From the NCBI GenBank assembly GCA_963923035.1, contig CAWUKT010000011.1:50521-114520 (forward strand): a stretch of DNA of 64,000 nucleotides. Reading direction: 5' to 3'. This DNA is from CAWUKT01 sp963923035. Its GTDB lineage: Bacteria; Bacteroidota; Bacteroidia; J057; JADKCL01. The notes under the pieces were generated by a model. It ran no database searches. It saw only the letters and a list, made by a program, of their open reading frames with translations, and was not told the origin of the DNA. Within the stretch, counting starts at the first letter, position 1. Each line of letters begins with the position of its first letter. Both the position numbers and the translations under genes were made by a program. Shown one piece after another: positions 60,771 through 64,000 of this stretch.

Positions 60771-60865
60771 AGACAAGCCTACATTTTCCCGCTCCCTTTT
60801 GTACCTTAATTTAAAGGTGGCCATCACCGACGACTGGCCTTGTAACCATTATCCCAAATAGAATT

Positions 60866-61285
60866 ATGCGATCAAACAACCGAATTTTCGTGGTCATTTT
60901 GCTGATGGGGACCTTGTTGGCGGGCTGCGGGGGCAATCCGGCCTGGAACGGACCCGATGACAGCGACGACAAAATCGTCCCCATTGCGGAGAAGGCCTGC
61001 GAATGTATCTACGAAACCATGGACCAGGATGAATCGATCTCCGTTGGCAAGGTCCTGGATGAGGTCCCGGACTGGAAACAGGTCCTCAAAGGAGAAAAAG
61101 TCGCGGAGGAAGTCACTCCGACCATTTTGGAGATTTATTCCCGGGACGAACCCTACTCGAATACCCTCGACAATGCGTCTTGCCTGAAAGAGGTCGAAGA
61201 CCAACTGTTCGAAAAGGGCATTGATTTCGAGGATTTCGGAGAAGTCCTGGCCCAATACTGCGAGCTGGCCTTGTTCTATATCTAA
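60866..61285 (+). CDS. small exported lipoprotein, unknown function
   Basis: 139 residues with a lipobox LAGC at about 18-21 and a Gly/Asn-rich linker. The mature domain is acidic and has three cysteines (ACECIYETM, ASCLKEVED, QYCELALF) that could form disulfides or bind metal; this spaced Cys pattern resembles small Bacteroidota lipoproteins near sigma-factor loci. Function unknown. It stands about 90 bases before the sigma factor gene, on the same strand. Confidence 0.72.
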   Translation: MRSNNRIFVVILLMGTLLAGCGGNPAWNGPDDSDDKIVPIAEKACECIYETMDQDESISVGKVLDEVPDWKQVLKGEKVAEEVTPTILEIYSRDEPYSNTLDNASCLKEVEDQLFEKGIDFEDFGEVLAQYCELALFYI

Positions 61286-61375
61286 GCGGTAGAACTGAAA
61301 AAAGTCGCTTTCCCTTTCGTTTCATGCAACCCCCGCCCCATGGACCGGTCTTTAGAGCGTAAAACATCCAACAAA

Positions 61376-61930
61376 ATGGCAGAACCCAAATTAGACACGC
61401 ACCAGCACCTGGTCCACCGTTTGCGGGAGCAGGACCCGGAGGCACAGTTTGAGGTCTATCAACTGTACTCCAAGGCCATGTTCAATACCGCGCTGCGGAT
61501 TGTCCGGGATCAAGCCGAAGCAGAGGATGTATTGCAGGAAGCGTTTCTCGCCGCTTTCACCAAAATCGACCGCTACAAGGCGCAAGCCACTTTCGGCGCA
61601 TGGCTGAAGCGCATTGTGGTGAACAAATCGATCAACGCATTGCATCAACGAAAAGCATCCCTGGTACCGCTTGAGGATGCCTCTCTGGAACACATCGAGG
61701 ATGACAGCTCCAACGAAGATGTCCCCGTCTGGAACATTGACCAGATTTACCGGGCCATCAACCAATTGCCCGATGGCTATCGGGTCGTGTTTTCGCTGTA
61801 CCTCCTCGAAGGATACGATCACCGGGAAATCGCCGCGATTCTCGGGATTTCGGAGGGAGGCTCCAAGTCGCAGTACAACCGCGCCAAAAAGAAACTAAGG
61901 GAAATATTAAACACACAGTCCTATGTCTGA
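61376..61930 (+). CDS. ECF-type RNA polymerase sigma factor
   Basis: 184 residues from the ATG with an A-rich leader (an ATG 36 bases upstream is also in frame). Region 2 has AMFNTALRIVRDQAEAEDVLQEAFLAAFTKI (about 36-66), and region 4 has LPDGYRVVFSLYLLEGYDHREIAAILGISEGGSKSQYNRAKKKLRE (about 129-174). It directs RNA polymerase to a stress- or envelope-related set of promoters. The next gene overlaps it by 8 bases and looks like its anti-sigma factor. Confidence 0.94.
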   Translation: MAEPKLDTHQHLVHRLREQDPEAQFEVYQLYSKAMFNTALRIVRDQAEAEDVLQEAFLAAFTKIDRYKAQATFGAWLKRIVVNKSINALHQRKASLVPLEDASLEHIEDDSSNEDVPVWNIDQIYRAINQLPDGYRVVFSLYLLEGYDHREIAAILGISEGGSKSQYNRAKKKLREILNTQSYV

Positions 61931-63590
61931 CCAGCTTGAAAAGTTTATCCAGAAAAACAGGGACAAACTCGATCAGCAGAATCCTGGAAATGAAGTCTGG
62001 ACCAATGTCCAGCAGGGGCTGGCTTCGAATGCTGCCGCCGGAAGCGGCGCTGCATCCACCGGAGCCGCCGCGAAGACCGGCCTGGCCGCCAAGATCGCCC
62101 AACTTTCGGTGGGCATCAAGGTTGCCCTGGGCGTAGCCGCCACCGCCGTCATCGCCACCACCATCTACGTCGCCACTTCCGTCGGTAGCGGAAGCGGGAC
62201 CGAAACGATGGCCACCAACGAAGCCACTCCTCCCGGCGGGGTCACGCCTCCGCCTCCGACCGAACAGGTCGCCTCGCCGTTCCGCCGCGTGGAGCCGCCG
62301 ATTCCGAGCCTGGACATCGCGATGGCCAGCTACGAAGTCGACGCCCGCAAGGGTGGCACCGTCCAAACCGAATCGGGCACCCAGCTCATCTTCCCAAAAA
62401 ATGCCTTCGTCGACGCGGATGGCAACAAAATCAAGGGAACCGTCGAGATCAAATACCGCGAATTCGGGGATGCCTTCGACGCGATGCTGTCCGGAATCCC
62501 CATGGACTTGGAAGTGGACGGCAAGACCGAACACTTTCAGACCGCCGGGATGATGGAAATCTCCGGATCGCAGGCCGGCGCGCCGGTGTACCTCGCCGAA
62601 GGGAAAAACTACGAAGTGAAAATCGCCAGTTTTGCGCCCATCGAGAACATTTCTCAGGGAGATGCAGGAGGCGCCGTGGATTCCTATAACCTCTACGAAT
62701 TCGACCAGGACAAGGGCAAATGGATCGAGATTGGAAAGCCCGTGGCGAGCCAGAATGTGGAACGCGCCGCCCAGATTTCGGTGCTGGAAAAAGAGAAGAA
62801 AGCCTCGAAAAAGCCCCGCAAACCGCGGAAAGCCCAGGCCGACGAATTGGACGATGCCATCGCCATCAAATTCAAGACCAACGACTTTCCGGAGCTGAAG
62901 CCCTTCAAAGATGTGCGTTGGGAAGCCATCGACAAGGAGTACATGGATGCCAACCAGTGGGCGCTGACCCGTCGGTGGAGCGATGTAAAACTCGAGAAAC
63001 TGGAAGCGGAGAATGAGTACCGTATCACTTTCAGCAACCGCAAGAAGAAGTTCGAGTTGGATGTCGTGCCGATGCTGGCGGGCAAAGACTACGACAAGGC
63101 CATGGCCCAGTTTGAGAAGAAGCTGGCGAAGTACAATAAATTGGCCGCTCAGCGGGAGAATGAATTGGAGCGTCTCCGCAACCAGGCAACGGTCCTGCGC
63201 AGCTTCCAGGCCAGTGGATTCGGTATCTTCAATTGCGATCGCATTTACCAGGGATCCGACCCCATCTTCGTCAATCTCGATATCGACTACGACCAGGATG
63301 TCTACGTGGATCCCCACAAGACCCAGTACTTCCAGATCGCCGGTGATAACCGCGCACTGATCAACAGGACCTTCCAGGAAGTAGAATCCGGGTTTGGTTT
63401 CTCTCCCTCCGAGCAAAACTTTCTGGTGGTGGTCCTTCCCGGCCGGAAAATCGCCGCCCTTCGCCCCAATGACTTTAAGAAAGTGGAGCAGGAGCACAAC
63501 AAAGGGAAAAAAGTCGTCCCGGTCACGTTGCAGACCATCGAATACCAGGTCAATACCGCCCTTGACCTCCGCGTCGCCCTCGGCATATAA
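61923..63590 (+). CDS. membrane-bound anti-sigma-factor-like protein with large periplasmic domain
   Basis: 555 residues. About 55 N-terminal residues are cytoplasmic (LEKFIQKNRDKLDQQNPGNEVWTNVQ, the sigma-binding type of helix), followed by one membrane helix (about 62-88) and a large periplasmic part with a Pro/Thr linker, beta-rich domain (FPKNAFVDADGNKIKGTVEIKYREFGD, typical of Bacteroidota anti-sigma factors) and a Lys-rich coiled segment (about 280-310). It overlaps the sigma gene by 8 bases, so it is almost surely its regulator. The signal is unknown. Confidence 0.85.
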   Translation: MSDQLEKFIQKNRDKLDQQNPGNEVWTNVQQGLASNAAAGSGAASTGAAAKTGLAAKIAQLSVGIKVALGVAATAVIATTIYVATSVGSGSGTETMATNEATPPGGVTPPPPTEQVASPFRRVEPPIPSLDIAMASYEVDARKGGTVQTESGTQLIFPKNAFVDADGNKIKGTVEIKYREFGDAFDAMLSGIPMDLEVDGKTEHFQTAGMMEISGSQAGAPVYLAEGKNYEVKIASFAPIENISQGDAGGAVDSYNLYEFDQDKGKWIEIGKPVASQNVERAAQISVLEKEKKASKKPRKPRKAQADELDDAIAIKFKTNDFPELKPFKDVRWEAIDKEYMDANQWALTRRWSDVKLEKLEAENEYRITFSNRKKKFELDVVPMLAGKDYDKAMAQFEKKLAKYNKLAAQRENELERLRNQATVLRSFQASGFGIFNCDRIYQGSDPIFVNLDIDYDQDVYVDPHKTQYFQIAGDNRALINRTFQEVESGFGFSPSEQNFLVVVLPGRKIAALRPNDFKKVEQEHNKGKKVVPVTLQTIEYQVNTALDLRVALGI

Positions 63591-63604
63591 CTTAGATCCC
63601 CATA

Positions 63605-63637
63605 GCCGCCGGTGCCAAATCAACTGGTGCCGGCGGC
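63605..63637. terminator. GC-rich hairpin after the anti-sigma gene
   Basis: A 13-bp stem (GCCGCCGGTGCCA with TGGTGCCGGCGGC, two G-U pairs) and 7-nt loop, but no T-run follows. It may end or slow transcription. Confidence 0.5.
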
Positions 63638-63662
63638 CCCATTTCTCCGACCTATTGAAAAT

Positions 63663-64000
63663 TTGTTCCGCCTTCACCTCCATATCGCGCTGGTCCTAAG
63701 CCTGGCTTTGCCCGTCCAACTGGCAGCCCAGGCCTACCCCATCAAGGTCAACCGCCTGTGGGGAATGATCGATCGGGAAGGAAAATTGGTGGCCAGCCCT
63801 GAATACGACGCCATTTTCCGCACCGGAACCGACCACGCCGTGGCCGTCCGGGAGGGAAAATACGGCCTCCTCAGCCAGGATGGCGGCATTTTGATCGAGC
63901 CCCAATTCACTTTTCTCCGCGAACTCAACGATGCCCTCGTCCTCACCAATCAAGGAGCCGATTGCTCCAGTGGGAATTGCGAAGGGGGAAAATGGGGCGT
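63663..64000 (+). CDS. WG-repeat exported protein, 3' truncated by the window edge
   Basis: The first 112 codons are visible, to the window end. A short hydrophobic start (HIALVLSLALPVQLAAQ) is a signal peptide. The mature part has NRLWGMIDREGKLVASPEYDAIFR and then EGKYGLLSQDGGILIEPQFTFLREL, each a WG-type repeat (about 30-35 residues), and ends in GKWG at the edge. No ATG lies nearby; TTG at 63663 or ATT at 63654 could serve as start, so the beginning is uncertain. WG repeats occur in surface and exported Bacteroidota proteins, function not established. Confidence 0.7.
   Translation, partial: MFRLHLHIALVLSLALPVQLAAQAYPIKVNRLWGMIDREGKLVASPEYDAIFRTGTDHAVAVREGKYGLLSQDGGILIEPQFTFLRELNDALVLTNQGADCSSGNCEGGKWG

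Larger units (their letters stand above)
60425..60865. other. AT-rich intergenic region holding a permuted tRNA-like unit
   Basis: About 440 bases without a protein gene. The central part, 60616-60770, carries the tRNA-like halves and a terminator listed separately. The left part is AT-rich with runs such as TATATATAATAG that could be promoter elements. Confidence 0.6.

Noticed and set aside
60425..60865. Integration site of a mobile element at a tRNA gene
   Set aside because: No integrase, recombinase or other mobile gene lies in the window, and integration would leave 5' half before 3' half, not the reverse.

Overview
The window looks like chromosomal DNA of a Bacteroidota bacterium with fairly high GC, most like Saprospiria (Lewinella or Phaeodactylibacter type; inferred, not searched). 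The signs are a type IX secretion C-terminal sorting domain, a DUF1573 protein, many small exported proteins ending the signal peptide in AQ, a yceD-rpmF-plsX-fabH cluster, a long PurF, and repeated Bacteroidota -7 promoter boxes (TAnnTTTG) often only a few bases from the start codon. There are no rRNA genes, insertion sequences, phage genes or CRISPR arrays.

Layout. 0-5.9 kb: lipoprotein, T9SS-exported protein, DUF1573 protein, a beta-lactamase-fold serine hydrolase with its membrane-bound AraC-type regulator. 5.9-14 kb: mnmA, an exported GH13 amylase, an MFS transporter, a HEAT-like protein, a 1 kb gene-poor gap, an acyltransferase and recO. 14-16 kb: an isolated low-GC gene that looks like a nuclease cargo or toxin with an N-terminal motif resembling those of contractile-injection-system (DUF4157-associated) proteins. 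16-21.7 kb: thioesterase, plsC, and a translationally coupled trio of membrane-TPR protein, LolD/MacB-type ATPase and NTR-like protein. 21.7-28.8 kb: envelope and exported proteins, including three tandem YD-repeat-like paralogues and an M14 peptidase. 28.9-31.5 kb: four tandem small membrane paralogues, three with their own promoter-like boxes. 31.6-34.6 kb: a SerB-SerA fusion next to serC, which together encode the whole pathway from 3-phosphoglycerate to serine. 34.6-42 kb: GNAT, PRMT-like methyltransferase, TIR-transmembrane protein, rhomboid protease, DUF2480, SPFH-SHOCT, UMF1-type transporter, ACMSD-like amidohydrolase. 42-51.7 kb: housekeeping block fabH-plsX-rpmF-yceD-pdxA, leucyl aminopeptidase, typA, purF. 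51.7-64 kb: DUF1800/DUF1501 pair, AraC regulator, envelope proteins, a NarL-type two-component pair, a circularly permuted tRNA-like locus, an ECF sigma/anti-sigma pair, and the start of a WG-repeat protein.

The most unusual elements are the permuted tRNA-like unit at 60643-60725 (3' half upstream of 5' half, with a terminator after it), the orphan nuclease-like candidate cargo at 14073-15731, the SerB-SerA fusion, the Asn-Asp-Arg repeat tail on PdxA, and the tandem families of exported or membrane paralogues.
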